From positions 2,633,258 to 2,697,257 of the forward strand of contig NZ_OY782578.1 in NCBI RefSeq assembly GCF_963677945.1: DNA of 64,000 nucleotides, in the 5' to 3' direction. The position numbers and the translations under genes were made by a program. Source of the DNA: an uncultured Bacteroides sp. Its GTDB lineage: Bacteria; Bacteroidota; Bacteroidia; Bacteroidales; Bacteroidaceae. A model generated the notes under the pieces. The model was not told the origin of the DNA, did not search any database, and saw only the letters and a program-made list of their open reading frames with translations. Shown here one piece after another: positions 27,932 through 37,090 of the stretch (within the stretch, counting starts at the first letter, position 1; each line of letters begins with the position of its first letter).

Positions 27932-27994
27932 ATTTTTTTAGAGCCTTTGTTATTTTATTAATAGATCTATTCTTTTTCTTTAAGAAATAGTATA

Positions 27995-28996
27995 TTAAAT
28001 AAAGCTTAAAATAGCACCTCCCCAAGAATACCCTACACCAAAACCTGCTATCATAATAGTGTTACCAGATTTTATATCTTTATTATTTAATGCATGATAA
28101 ATGGCTATGGGGATAGTTGATGATACTGAATTTCCAAAATTTTCCAGACACATATAGAACTTTTCTTCAGGAATAGATATTGCCTGACGAATAAATTTTA
28201 GCATGTGTTTGTTTGCCTGATGAAAGATGAATAAATCAATATCTTCTTGTATTAAGTTGTTTTTTTTCAAAACTTGTTCTGTGAGTAATGGAACTGCTTC
28301 AAGTGTAAAGTTAAAAATCTCACTGCCATTCATATATAAATAGTCCGGGGATTGTAATACTTCATTCACGGGATCTATTTCAATACCTGATTTATCAGGA
28401 TGTCTGGAACAGCCATTCTCAACAATTAAGTTCTTAGCTCCTTTACCATCAGTGCCAAATACAAATTCATTTATATTTAATATTCCATCTGTTGAGATAA
28501 GAGTTGCTGCAGCTGCATCTGAGAATAGTGCTCTATTCCCTCTGTCTTTAGAATGAATGTATTTATTATAAGTCTCTGATGTAAGGAAGAGGATATTTTT
28601 TGAAATTCCAGCAGAAATAAGCCCTTTAGCAATTCCTAATCCGTATACAAACCCAGAACAGCCCAGATTAAAATCAAATGCAGCAATATTTGTGGGCAAG
28701 TTTAACTTGTCTTGTAAAATACATGCTGTTGTTGGCAGAAAATGATCTGGACTTTGGGTGCAAAGAATAATGGTGTCTATTGAAGAACGATCAATATTGT
28801 ATTCTTCAAAGAGTTTATTGGCTGCTCTTTCAGCCATATCTCCTGCTGTTAGTTCTTTAGATATATATCTTTGTTTTATTCCAATTTTAACAGATATCTT
28901 TTGTTCTGACCAATCGGGGAAGTCTTTTACTATGTCCGCATTTGAAACAATAGTTTCAGGAACATAATATGATATTGCTTTTATATATGCATTCAT
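27995..28996 (-). CDS. 3-oxoacyl-ACP synthase III family protein
   Basis: A 333-residue thiolase-fold condensing enzyme of the KASIII type. The catalytic triad is intact: C113 in LGCSGF, H259 in FHQANKHM and N289 in ENFGNS. The C-terminal GFGVGYSWGGAIL is also family-typical. FabH starts fatty-acid chains from acyl-CoA and malonyl-ACP. Here the gene stands with a dedicated ACP, an SDR reductase and an acyltransferase in the same direction, so it probably builds a special acyl chain for the polysaccharide rather than serving bulk lipid synthesis. That role is inference. The gap to the SDR gene is 23 bases. Confidence 0.9.
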   Translation of the reverse strand: MNAYIKAISYYVPETIVSNADIVKDFPDWSEQKISVKIGIKQRYISKELTAGDMAERAANKLFEEYNIDRSSIDTIILCTQSPDHFLPTTACILQDKLNLPTNIAAFDFNLGCSGFVYGLGIAKGLISAGISKNILFLTSETYNKYIHSKDRGNRALFSDAAAATLISTDGILNINEFVFGTDGKGAKNLIVENGCSRHPDKSGIEIDPVNEVLQSPDYLYMNGSEIFNFTLEAVPLLTEQVLKKNNLIQEDIDLFIFHQANKHMLKFIRQAISIPEEKFYMCLENFGNSVSSTIPIAIYHALNNKDIKSGNTIMIAGFGVGYSWGGAILSFI

Positions 28997-29019
28997 GATT
29001 TCTATTATTTTGTAACAAC

Positions 29020-29766
29020 TTAACGTCTTAACATATATCCACCGTCAACAACTAAATCTATTCCAGTAATCCATCGAGAAGCATCTGATAGTAAGAAAAT
29101 AGATGCATTAGCAATATCAATTGCTTCTCCTGTACCCAGTGGATATTTCATTTTATCGAGATCTAATGGATTCTGATCAAGGTTTGTTGTTTCTAAAAGA
29201 GGGGTTTCAACTAATCCAGGACTAATGCTGTTGACTCTTATTCTTAGTTTAGCTAGTTCTGAAGCTAATACTCGAACTGAGCTTGTAATTGCAGCTTTTG
29301 ATGCGCTATAGGCTAAAGTACCAGCAACTCCAGATAAAGAAGATACTGAAGAAATAAAAACCAATGATGCTCCTTTGTTTATTCTTTTATTTATATGTAG
29401 TTGCTGATACAAAACTATCTGACTTTTGAAGTTTACATCCAAAGTCTTATTTAAAGAATCAAGATTAATATGTTTTGCAGGCATATAATCTATTATTCCT
29501 GCACAGAAAACAACTCCATCTAAAATCTCGTTTATCGCAGCAAGTCTATTTAAATCTTCAGTAATAGTAACATCTGCCGAAATCATTTTGTGATTATCAC
29601 CATGAAGACTATCAAATGTTTCTATTAATCTTTTTTGATTACGGCCTGTTATTACTAATATTGCTCCCTGATAAGATAATTGTTGAGCAATAACTTTCCC
29701 TATACCTGATGACGCTCCTGTTACAAGGATTCTTTTATCCTTTAATGAAAATGGACTATTTTCCAT
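29020..29766 (-). CDS. short-chain dehydrogenase/reductase (FabG-like)
   Basis: A classical SDR of 248 residues. The cofactor loop TGASSGIG is at 16-23, CAGIID near 88-93, the catalytic Ser in VFISSVSS (about 137-143) and Y153/K157 in YSASK. The C-terminal VNSISPGLVETPL and VDGGYM are as in FabG. The most likely reaction is NADPH-dependent reduction of a 3-oxoacyl-ACP formed by the neighbouring KASIII protein. A sugar oxidoreductase is the alternative, but linkage to the ACP gene (3 bases apart) favours the acyl route. Confidence 0.87.
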   Translation of the reverse strand: MENSPFSLKDKRILVTGASSGIGKVIAQQLSYQGAILVITGRNQKRLIETFDSLHGDNHKMISADVTITEDLNRLAAINEILDGVVFCAGIIDYMPAKHINLDSLNKTLDVNFKSQIVLYQQLHINKRINKGASLVFISSVSSLSGVAGTLAYSASKAAITSSVRVLASELAKLRIRVNSISPGLVETPLLETTNLDQNPLDLDKMKYPLGTGEAIDIANASIFLLSDASRWITGIDLVVDGGYMLRR

Positions 29767-29769
29767 CTA

Positions 29770-30000
29770 CTAAATTCTAGACTTAACCAGATTAAATAAT
29801 TCTTCTACAGTGTTAACGCTATTAATATCTTTCCCACTAATTTTTACATTATATGTATTATTAATCATGCCAATAATGGAAAGACTAACCAATGAATCCC
29901 ATTCATCTAGATCTTTAAATTTAGTTTTTAAAGTAATTTCATTGACATCTGTCATTTCAAATTCTTCTGCAAATTTTGCAATAAAGTCTTCTGTCTTCAT
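29770..30000 (-). CDS. acyl carrier protein
   Basis: A 76-residue acidic helical protein with the phosphopantetheine site in EWDSLVSL, the serine being S36 of the DSL motif. Length and charge are normal for ACP. It is distinct from a housekeeping acpP by context: it sits between a FabG-like gene (3 bases) and a hexapeptide acyltransferase gene (5 bases). It would carry the acyl group made by the KASIII/SDR pair to the acyltransferase. The function is confident, the acyl group unknown. Confidence 0.92.
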   Translation of the reverse strand: MKTEDFIAKFAEEFEMTDVNEITLKTKFKDLDEWDSLVSLSIIGMINNTYNVKISGKDINSVNTVEELFNLVKSRI

Positions 30001-30005
30001 ATTTC

Positions 30006-30617
30006 TTATTTTATTTTTATTCCATTTTTCAAATCAAATGTAACCTTTGCCGCTGGACCAGAAACTATAGAATATGGAGGTACTGATTTTGTAACAACAC
30101 TTCCTGCTGCTATATATGAGTGCGCTCCAATAGTAATTCCAGGTAATATTACAACATTGGCACCAATAGATACACATTCTTCAATAATAATAGGAAGTGC
30201 ATATACACCTTGTTCATCCATTGGTTTATCAATATCTTGATAATTATGATTCATTCCTGCAAACATACAATGTTGACCTGTTACAACATAGTTGCCTAAT
30301 GTAATTTCACCAATAACAACAGAACCTATTCCTATACGACAATGATCTCCTATTTTTATAGGTCCCATTCCATTATTTAATGTAGCATAATCCTCTATAA
30401 TTGATTTATATCCTATTTCGAAGGAATTAAAAGGAAATAGGTCTCGTCTGACTGTTGATGAGATGTAGGCTCCCTTTTTTCTTTTTATAAGAAAAGGCAT
30501 CAAAAGATTTCTTACCCACCATCTTGGCCTGGACCTATAAGGATGAACCAGACAATAGTGTATTTTTTTTTTGATTTCTGGATTATTTTTTAACCATTTG
30601 TGAATTTTGTCCACCAT
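30006..30617 (-). CDS. left-handed beta-helix acyltransferase
   Basis: A 203-residue protein of the hexapeptide-repeat (LbetaH) acyltransferase family. After a basic N-terminal 50 residues come repeated I-G-x4 units (EIGYKSIIEDYATLNN, then GPIKIGDHCRIGIGSVV). The MNHNYQD segment near residue 125 carries the likely catalytic His, and the last coils are VSIGANVVILPGITIGAHSYIAAGSVV. Relatives such as WbbJ or serine acetyltransferase-like proteins O-acylate sugars. Here the donor may be the acyl-ACP encoded next door rather than acetyl-CoA, which is inference from the operon. Confidence 0.85.
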   Translation of the reverse strand: MVDKIHKWLKNNPEIKKKIHYCLVHPYRSRPRWWVRNLLMPFLIKRKKGAYISSTVRRDLFPFNSFEIGYKSIIEDYATLNNGMGPIKIGDHCRIGIGSVVIGEITLGNYVVTGQHCMFAGMNHNYQDIDKPMDEQGVYALPIIIEECVSIGANVVILPGITIGAHSYIAAGSVVTKSVPPYSIVSGPAAKVTFDLKNGIKIK

Positions 30618-30651
30618 AAATTATTTCTTTATTTATGCAAAGATAAAAATA

Positions 30652-31821
30652 TTAATGCTCTCCATGCTCAGTGTGAATAAACTTTTTATTGACTCCTTTC
30701 ATCCTGAATAAATTGAAAAACATATTAATGGCAAGAAAAGGAATCTTCCAAATAGCTTTCTTTAGCTGTTTATTGATCAGATAATCTGGAATAGCCATGC
30801 ATAAAACCAGAAAAAGTAAAAGCAGCAGTATCCACCATTTTATGGACCATTCCCAGTTTATTATTGTAGTCAGTATAGCTGTTGATCCAATCGTTCCAAT
30901 CAAAAGTGCCCGGGGAAGCATAATCCATTGGGCTATTTTGTCGCAATAATCTATGTTTCTGGTAAAGATAGCATCTGGCAGGTCGGGTAAAGCTTGCCAT
31001 AAAGAAGCAAACTGGGCGGACAACCATCTGCGACGCTGATTATTGAATGCATTTTCTTTCTGTGTTTTCTCATCATAAACAGGAAGATCGTCCATATAAT
31101 CAATATAGATTCTCTGTTTTAGTAATAACATTTCCAACTCTTTATCTTCACCTGCAGATGAGACTTTTTTAATATTCTCTTGAAACCACTTATATTCAAA
31201 AGCCATTCCGGAACCAATTAAAGCGGATGAAAGTCCCAATTTTACATGACCTGTTCTGAATATTGAGTTATTAATCTCTTCACTCACAGCATCAAGTATG
31301 GCGGTGCTTGTGTTCAGGTTCTTTGCCATGCGATGTGCCTGAATAACGTTTGCACCACATTCATACGCATTGCTTAATTGTTGCAGAAAATCCGGCTGAA
31401 CGGTATTATCTGCATCCAGAATAACAACCATGTCATACTCACGATCTTCCAATTTATCCATTGCAAAGTTCAATGCCTTTGCTTTTGAACTGTTTTCAAA
31501 GTCAACAATCAGTAAATCTATAGGTAATTTCCTAAGTTGTTGATTGGTGATTTCTGCCATCTTATCAGAGATCACAACAACATCATAGTTTTCTTTTGGA
31601 TATTCTTGTTGCAAGAAAGAATGCACAGACCGTTCTATAACTTTATCTTCTTTATAAGCAGGAAAAAGAACTGCAAAACGGTATTTCTTTTTGGCTATAG
31701 GATAGTAGTAGTTTCTCTTCGATATACTTGCTGCCGCAAATATAAGAAGATATCCCACGGAAAGTGCCATGAGAAAAAAGAGTATAGAATCTATAATGTC
31801 TAAAACTATCAGTCCATCCAT
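30652..31821 (-). CDS. membrane glycosyltransferase family 2
   Basis: A 389-residue GT2 enzyme with an N-terminal helix (about 8-32) and three C-terminal helices. The GT-A core shows LFPAYKED, VVILDADNTVQ with the DAD metal motif, GEDKELEM as catalytic acid region and QRRRWLSAQ, a full QxxRW motif. This is the pattern of processive synthases of the cellulose/hyaluronan/PNAG type, so it may extend the chain or add a side chain on a lipid carrier. It is 3 bases downstream of the next GT2 gene and 34 bases before the acyltransferase gene. Confidence 0.88.
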   Translation of the reverse strand: MDGLIVLDIIDSILFFLMALSVGYLLIFAAASISKRNYYYPIAKKKYRFAVLFPAYKEDKVIERSVHSFLQQEYPKENYDVVVISDKMAEITNQQLRKLPIDLLIVDFENSSKAKALNFAMDKLEDREYDMVVILDADNTVQPDFLQQLSNAYECGANVIQAHRMAKNLNTSTAILDAVSEEINNSIFRTGHVKLGLSSALIGSGMAFEYKWFQENIKKVSSAGEDKELEMLLLKQRIYIDYMDDLPVYDEKTQKENAFNNQRRRWLSAQFASLWQALPDLPDAIFTRNIDYCDKIAQWIMLPRALLIGTIGSTAILTTIINWEWSIKWWILLLLLFLVLCMAIPDYLINKQLKKAIWKIPFLAINMFFNLFRMKGVNKKFIHTEHGEH

Positions 31822-31824
31822 CTG

Positions 31825-32721
31825 TTAATCTAGTTTGTGTTCTAACTTAAAAAATGCGCATATTCCTTTTAATATAGCTTTTGCTAAATCCGTTCTGCCT
31901 TTCAGAAGAAAAAACAGCGTATTCTTTGGAGCAGCAACCGCCAGTTGGTACAAAATGGATACCCATCGGGTGATTCCGTATCTGTTACGCCAGGCGTACA
32001 ACAGCCGGTTCTGGGTAAGATAGAAAGTACGCAGGTAGCTTTGTTGACCAGTACTTTGACTCTCTTTGTGATAAACAGTGCAATGAGGTTCGTACCACAA
32101 TTCATATCCTGCTTTCCCAATTTGGGTGCTCCAGTCCAGCTCTTCATAGTAAAGAAAATAAATTTCGGGCATATATCCTACTTTTTCTATCACTTCTTTC
32201 TTTACCATCATAGCTGCACCATGACAATAAGGAGTACGGATAGGTGTGTCAAACTGTCCATGGTCTGTTTCTCCAAATCCGATAAGATCGTTGCGTAAAG
32301 TAATTCGACTCAATGGTATGTAACCGGCAAATTGAATGTTGCGTGGAGGAAAAGCAAATTTAATCTTTGGAGAAACAGCTCCAATATGAGGGCTGCTTTC
32401 CAATCTTTTAATTAAATAATGAAAAGTATCCTCTACAATAAACGTATCGTTGTTCAATAAAAAAATGTATTTTCCTTTAGCTTTGCTAATACCCAAATTG
32501 TTCCCGCCTGAAAAGCCTAAATTCTTTTCACTTCTTATAGCGATAATATGTGGGTATTTTCGCTGTAAAATTTCTGACTCATTTATTCTTGATGCATTAT
32601 CTACCACAATTATTTCATAAGGAAGAGATACATACTTTTGAAGTGATTCTATTAATTCACCTGTATCTTTCATACCATTGTAGTTAATGGTTATAATGGA
32701 TAACTCAGGTAAGTTGCTCAT
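31825..32721 (-). CDS. glycosyltransferase family 2, rhamnosyltransferase-like
   Basis: A 298-residue soluble GT2 protein with IITINYNGMKDT at the start, VVDNAS at about 40-45, FLLNNDTFI as the metal-binding region and YYEELDW as the acidic catalytic motif. This pattern is that of WbbL/RfbF-type rhamnosyltransferases. The C-terminal 60 residues form an amphipathic, basic helix typical for membrane contact. Its start overlaps the Wzy gene by 17 bases. The family is confident, rhamnose as donor only suggestive, and no dTDP-rhamnose genes lie in this window. Confidence 0.87.
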   Translation of the reverse strand: MSNLPELSIITINYNGMKDTGELIESLQKYVSLPYEIIVVDNASRINESEILQRKYPHIIAIRSEKNLGFSGGNNLGISKAKGKYIFLLNNDTFIVEDTFHYLIKRLESSPHIGAVSPKIKFAFPPRNIQFAGYIPLSRITLRNDLIGFGETDHGQFDTPIRTPYCHGAAMMVKKEVIEKVGYMPEIYFLYYEELDWSTQIGKAGYELWYEPHCTVYHKESQSTGQQSYLRTFYLTQNRLLYAWRNRYGITRWVSILYQLAVAAPKNTLFFLLKGRTDLAKAILKGICAFFKLEHKLD

Positions 32722-34162
32722 GTTCTTCTAATTCTTTGTCGTAATATTTACCCATAAAAACTATTGTAAAGCAAATAAAGTAAAGATAACAACTGGGGTA
32801 TTGTCCTAATATCTCATTACCATAAGCAGAAGCTGTCATGCCAAATACTCCTGCAAGTAGAGCTGCTAATACTCCTCCTAATTCTCTGTTTTTTATTTTA
32901 AAAAGAATAATATAAACACCTGATATAATTCCAATAAATAAAAGTAAAATATATATGGATAATCCAACTATTCCAGTTTGTATCCATACTCTTACAAACC
33001 ATGAGTCACTAGGAATTACTGAAAATTCATAATCAGGGTTTTTAATATCTGGAGTATTACCGAATCCAATTCCTGCTCCAAACGGAAGATCTTTTAAATG
33101 TTCTTTTAACTTTTTTTGGTTCTCCAATCTTACATTTAATGATGCATCATTTGTGTCGAAAGCAGAACGCATTCTCCTAATTAAACTATTATTATCTCCA
33201 ATAGTTGTGAAATTGAGGAAACAGAAAGCTGTTGCAAGTACAAAGAGAGAAGATAAAGCAAATTTCCAATTCCTTGAAAGAAGCACAAAAATTGTATATC
33301 CTGCAAATGGGACAGCTAATGATCCTCGTGTTCCTGATATGATCATTCCATATCCCCCAGCCAATGCTACAATGAAGAAATAAATTTTGAGCCATTTGTT
33401 TTTGATATAAAAAGCAGCTATGGAAAATATCACAAGCGAAAAACCCATATTTGCCCCATAGTTACCAGCATCAGTGAAAAAAGAAAAATAGCGTATTCCT
33501 GTATTTATCAAATGAGTTTTCGCTCCTCCGGTATAAAGCCAAATAACCTCAGTAGAATCAAATCCATGATTTTTTTGCCAATACCCTTTGAATGCAGCTA
33601 AAAGGGTTAAAACAGACCAAACCAATAATAAAAATTTAACATGTTTATATTTGTTTAGTATAACAGAAACTAAGATAACCATAATAATTGGATAAAAAGC
33701 CAAGCTACGAACTTTTGTGAACCAATCAGCAAATGATGTAATTTTGGGATTTATTAGCTCTAGTATACAGAAAATAAGCCAAATGAGAGTTAATATAGTT
33801 AAAGAATTGAATACTCTTTTCCATTCTGTTTTTATGTGGATTGTTTTTAAAATGAGTGCTAAAAAAATGAATGAAATAATAGAATCCATAAACACACTAA
33901 TAGGAACTGGAAATGGGATGTATCGGTTAACTCCCATTATGAAATAATTGCTTATAAAGAGAATTATAAAACTCCATAGAGGACTTTTAAAAAATAAATA
34001 TATCACAATTGTAATAATTGGAATAAAGGCAATAGCATATCCAAAAGTTAAGCCTCTTTGCATTGTTGCTTTGTAAAATATAATAATATATGCCAATAAC
34101 CCTAAATATGTAAATATTTTGGGTGTAATTAGTCTTGTTATATTTTCTAGCATTTTTTGCAT
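32705..34162 (-). CDS. wzy: O-antigen polymerase/ligase-like membrane protein (Wzy)
   Basis: A 485-residue polytopic membrane protein with about 11 helices. A larger soluble loop (about residues 310-395, including SAFDTNDASLNVRLENQKK and FGAGIGFGNTPD) matches the periplasmic loop of the Wzy_C/O-antigen ligase superfamily. It would polymerise repeat units in the periplasm or ligate them to a lipid. It lies between the chain-length protein (1 base away) and a glycosyltransferase (17-base overlap), the usual setting. Wzy versus WaaL cannot be told from sequence alone; position next to a Wzc-like gene favours polymerase. Confidence 0.85.
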   Translation of the reverse strand: MQKMLENITRLITPKIFTYLGLLAYIIIFYKATMQRGLTFGYAIAFIPIITIVIYLFFKSPLWSFIILFISNYFIMGVNRYIPFPVPISVFMDSIISFIFLALILKTIHIKTEWKRVFNSLTILTLIWLIFCILELINPKITSFADWFTKVRSLAFYPIIMVILVSVILNKYKHVKFLLLVWSVLTLLAAFKGYWQKNHGFDSTEVIWLYTGGAKTHLINTGIRYFSFFTDAGNYGANMGFSLVIFSIAAFYIKNKWLKIYFFIVALAGGYGMIISGTRGSLAVPFAGYTIFVLLSRNWKFALSSLFVLATAFCFLNFTTIGDNNSLIRRMRSAFDTNDASLNVRLENQKKLKEHLKDLPFGAGIGFGNTPDIKNPDYEFSVIPSDSWFVRVWIQTGIVGLSIYILLLFIGIISGVYIILFKIKNRELGGVLAALLAGVFGMTASAYGNEILGQYPSCYLYFICFTIVFMGKYYDKELEEHEQLT

Positions 34163-34163
34163 T

Positions 34164-36347
34164 TTATTCTGAAGCTGTTAATCCTAATTGAGAAAATCTA
34201 TATATAAACTTTCTGAACCTATTGTATGGAGGAAGAAGCCCAGTGAAACTTTCGACAGCATCTTTATCTGCATTATTTAAGCAAACTAAAACAGGAGAAA
34301 TTGGTTTTGCTAATCTCTTCAGTTCATTTAGTAAAAGCTGATCAGTTAATTTCCAAGTTTTATTAGCTTTTGCTATAACAAGATTAACTGCAGCTTCATT
34401 GATTAATTTTTCAGGAATTAAACACTCTTTTAATGGTGGATATTCTACTATAAGAATGTCTATATCATCTATTGAATTGCATATATCATTCACAGATTCT
34501 GCTAACAAAAACTCTCTGGAGTCTTTTGAAAAATCATTATTCCAGGATATAGATTTTACATTTAACCCTATAGACATCCAATATTCTTCCAATTGATTTC
34601 CTATAAAAGACTTTCCATCGCCACTTTCCGTACTTATTAAATTAATGATTCTTTTTCCATTATTTGGTAAATATCCTAAAAGGGCATTACAAATAAACTG
34701 AGTTGCTATTTTATATCTGGTTTTGTTGAAGTTCCTGAGTCGGACAATATTTTTACCTGGAAAAGCTCCGAGAACTTTGCTTGACGTTAGTCTTTCGGCT
34801 CGAATCTTATCTCTTAGTGTTCTATCAAGTATCTCTATAAGTAAAGAGAAACCTAAAATTGCAATTATACTACCGAAAAAAACAGTCATTACGACTGATT
34901 TTCTATTTGTTGCTTCTGCTGCCAAAGGGTATACCGGTGGATTAATTACCCTTAGTGTTGCAGAAGTCATCTGCAGGTTTTTCTGTCGTAATCTGGCTGC
35001 ATTTAAACTGTTAAGCATGGACATGTAATTGCTTTCTGTAAAGCCAATATCACGATCCATACGTTTTAAAGTATTGCCAATAGGAGAAAAGAAAACATAT
35101 TTATCATCAATAAGTCCTTTTCTGGATTCCATTAATTTTAGTTTAGCATCTGCTTTTTCTTTATTTAACATTTGCTCGAACCACTGTTGTAGAATTTCTT
35201 CTGGAGCTATTTTTTCTTTTGTGTATTTTTGATTTGTAAATTTCTCTGCGAATTCATTAAAATCGTTTTCAGCTTTTTTAAGTTGCTTTTTATAAGAACT
35301 TAAATTTTGGTTACCCAAAGAACTTTCATTATTAAATGTTTCTATATCTGTAATTTGAGATGTTAAGTCTGTTATTTTTTGCATTCTACTGATAAATTCA
35401 GAATTGTTCTTTAAAGATTTAATATGACTGTCCATCCTTTTTTCCAGCTCATTAATTAATGTTTTAGCTGTATTGTATTCAAGAAGATATCCTTCACATT
35501 TTTCTTCATAAGAAGTGCTTTGTATTGTGACTTGTTTTGTTTGTTCTGGATAATTAATAATTCGCTTACTTAGGGTGTAGGCTGTTAGGGAGTCTTCAGA
35601 AGTTTCTAGTTTCTTTTTTAATTTAGCTAGCTCTTCTTCGAAAAATTTGATTACATTATTTGTTTCACCAAACCTAAGCTGCTGATATTGCTCGATAAAT
35701 TCTTCATTTAAGATTTTCAGTGTGTTGTAAGCTACTCCTGGATCTCCATTTGAATAGCCGATTTCAATCATATCACTACCTGCAATTCTGTTTACTTTTA
35801 TTTTATTAAATAATGCTGAATAACAATAATCTGGATGATTCCAGTAAAATAATCCAAAAATAAAGTTTTTTGGTTCTGGTTTTTCATAAGCCTCTAGATT
35901 TGAAATCGTTTTTTTTTCGTCTTTCTTATCAATGAGTTTTAAAACCTCTTTTGGAGTAATATTTAGCAATGCTCTGTATGTTGAAGCTTGGATATGTGTA
36001 TTGTCACGATTGGGATCTCCATAAATCATATTTTGGGCATAAAGCCGTAGCGAAACTCTTTTCAGTGTACTTTGCGATGTAATAAGCGTTAAAATATTAT
36101 CTAAGGTAGTACTTTGCTGAGTGAGATTTATACCTGCTCCGGTACTGGTCTCAACTGTATATCCTGAAATGATTCCTGTATAAATTGTTGTAGTAGCATC
36201 ATATGTCCTTCCTAAGTGTTTTGTGGAATATATTGCTAATAATGTTAGAATAACGGGTATAGTTATTAACCACCATCGTAACCGGTATATAAATCTGGAT
36301 AAATAAAGTAAATATTCCATGGATTTGTGTTTATTTCTTGTTGACAA
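34164..36347 (-). CDS. Wzc-like polysaccharide co-polymerase with degenerate kinase domain
   Basis: A 727-residue inner-membrane protein. It has two transmembrane helices (near 20-45 and about 483-505) around a large periplasmic Wzz-type coiled-coil part and a cytosolic BY-kinase-like domain. Walker A is kept as STESGDGKS at 572-580. The Walker A' segment, usually a hydrophobic run ending in D-x-D, reads SISWNNDFSKD. Walker B reads LIVEYPP at 632-638 instead of a D-x-P form. No tyrosine cluster is found at the C-terminus. It should set chain length with Wzy, but probably has weak or no autokinase activity. It overlaps the TolC-like gene by 17 bases. Confidence 0.87.
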   Translation of the reverse strand: MSTRNKHKSMEYLLYLSRFIYRLRWWLITIPVILTLLAIYSTKHLGRTYDATTTIYTGIISGYTVETSTGAGINLTQQSTTLDNILTLITSQSTLKRVSLRLYAQNMIYGDPNRDNTHIQASTYRALLNITPKEVLKLIDKKDEKKTISNLEAYEKPEPKNFIFGLFYWNHPDYCYSALFNKIKVNRIAGSDMIEIGYSNGDPGVAYNTLKILNEEFIEQYQQLRFGETNNVIKFFEEELAKLKKKLETSEDSLTAYTLSKRIINYPEQTKQVTIQSTSYEEKCEGYLLEYNTAKTLINELEKRMDSHIKSLKNNSEFISRMQKITDLTSQITDIETFNNESSLGNQNLSSYKKQLKKAENDFNEFAEKFTNQKYTKEKIAPEEILQQWFEQMLNKEKADAKLKLMESRKGLIDDKYVFFSPIGNTLKRMDRDIGFTESNYMSMLNSLNAARLRQKNLQMTSATLRVINPPVYPLAAEATNRKSVVMTVFFGSIIAILGFSLLIEILDRTLRDKIRAERLTSSKVLGAFPGKNIVRLRNFNKTRYKIATQFICNALLGYLPNNGKRIINLISTESGDGKSFIGNQLEEYWMSIGLNVKSISWNNDFSKDSREFLLAESVNDICNSIDDIDILIVEYPPLKECLIPEKLINEAAVNLVIAKANKTWKLTDQLLLNELKRLAKPISPVLVCLNNADKDAVESFTGLLPPYNRFRKFIYRFSQLGLTASE

Positions 36348-37068
36348 TTGAAGTCTTGGAAAGCAATTCTAGTTTTAAAATAGAATTATTAAGTAAAGCT
36401 CTAGTATTTTCATATTCACTGGCAGCTTCAATTTGAATTCTTTTTCTTTCGCTTAATAAACTTGCATCGACTTTGCCATTTAAAAATTCATTTTCTGCTA
36501 CTTGATATTGCGCTTTAGCAAGTGCCATATATTCAACTTTTAGTTTCAGGATGGATAGATTTGATAAAGCCGCTGTATAAAGTTCTATAATTTCTTGTTT
36601 CAGTTCATCGATTTTTTGCTCTTTTAAATATTCACTTTCCTTAACTAATAACTTTTGATTTTTAATTTTTCTTTTACGATCAAACAAGTCATCCAATGGT
36701 ATGGATATTGCTCCACCTATATTGTAATAACTTGTAGCATTATTGTTGTATTGATAGTAAAGCGGTGTTGCAGAATCTGAATAACCGGATGTATAAGCTT
36801 GTATTCCATAATGATATGATGTTCCTACTGAAAAATACTTTAGCCAACTTTTCTTTTCTTTACTAAGTAATCCCAGCTCTTCTTCTCTCTTTATGTCGTG
36901 AATTTGTATTTGCGGATTTTTCTTGGCATTTTCAAATAAAGAATCTAAAGGAGGTAACTTAAGATTGACGTAATCCTCCGGAGCCATATCTGCGATACTT
37001 TCCTGAGCCAGAATTGGCACTAGAAAAAAAGTGCTTAAAACAAGAAATGAAACTATTTTTCTTATCAT
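36331..37068 (-). CDS. short TolC-family outer membrane protein
   Basis: A 245-residue protein with a signal peptide (about 1-21, ending ILAQE) and the alternating helix-strand layout of TolC/OEP proteins. A long helix with heptads ends the protein. Usual family members have about 400-480 residues in two repeats; this has about one, so it may trimerise differently or be a trimmed paralogue. No separate Wza-like export protein is found in this window. A role in polysaccharide export together with the adjacent Wzc-like protein is inference from position (17-base overlap). It is 22 bases from the sugar-transferase gene. Confidence 0.75.
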   Translation of the reverse strand: MIRKIVSFLVLSTFFLVPILAQESIADMAPEDYVNLKLPPLDSLFENAKKNPQIQIHDIKREEELGLLSKEKKSWLKYFSVGTSYHYGIQAYTSGYSDSATPLYYQYNNNATSYYNIGGAISIPLDDLFDRKRKIKNQKLLVKESEYLKEQKIDELKQEIIELYTAALSNLSILKLKVEYMALAKAQYQVAENEFLNGKVDASLLSERKRIQIEAASEYENTRALLNNSILKLELLSKTSIVNKK

Positions 37069-37090
37069 ATTATATACTTTTTAATCAAAG

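Noticed and set aside
27621-27932. Frame of 103 codons as a functional second amidase
   Set aside because: It lacks the N-terminal zinc ligand and the C-terminal Cys, and its first part is derived from another gene; treated as a pseudogene.
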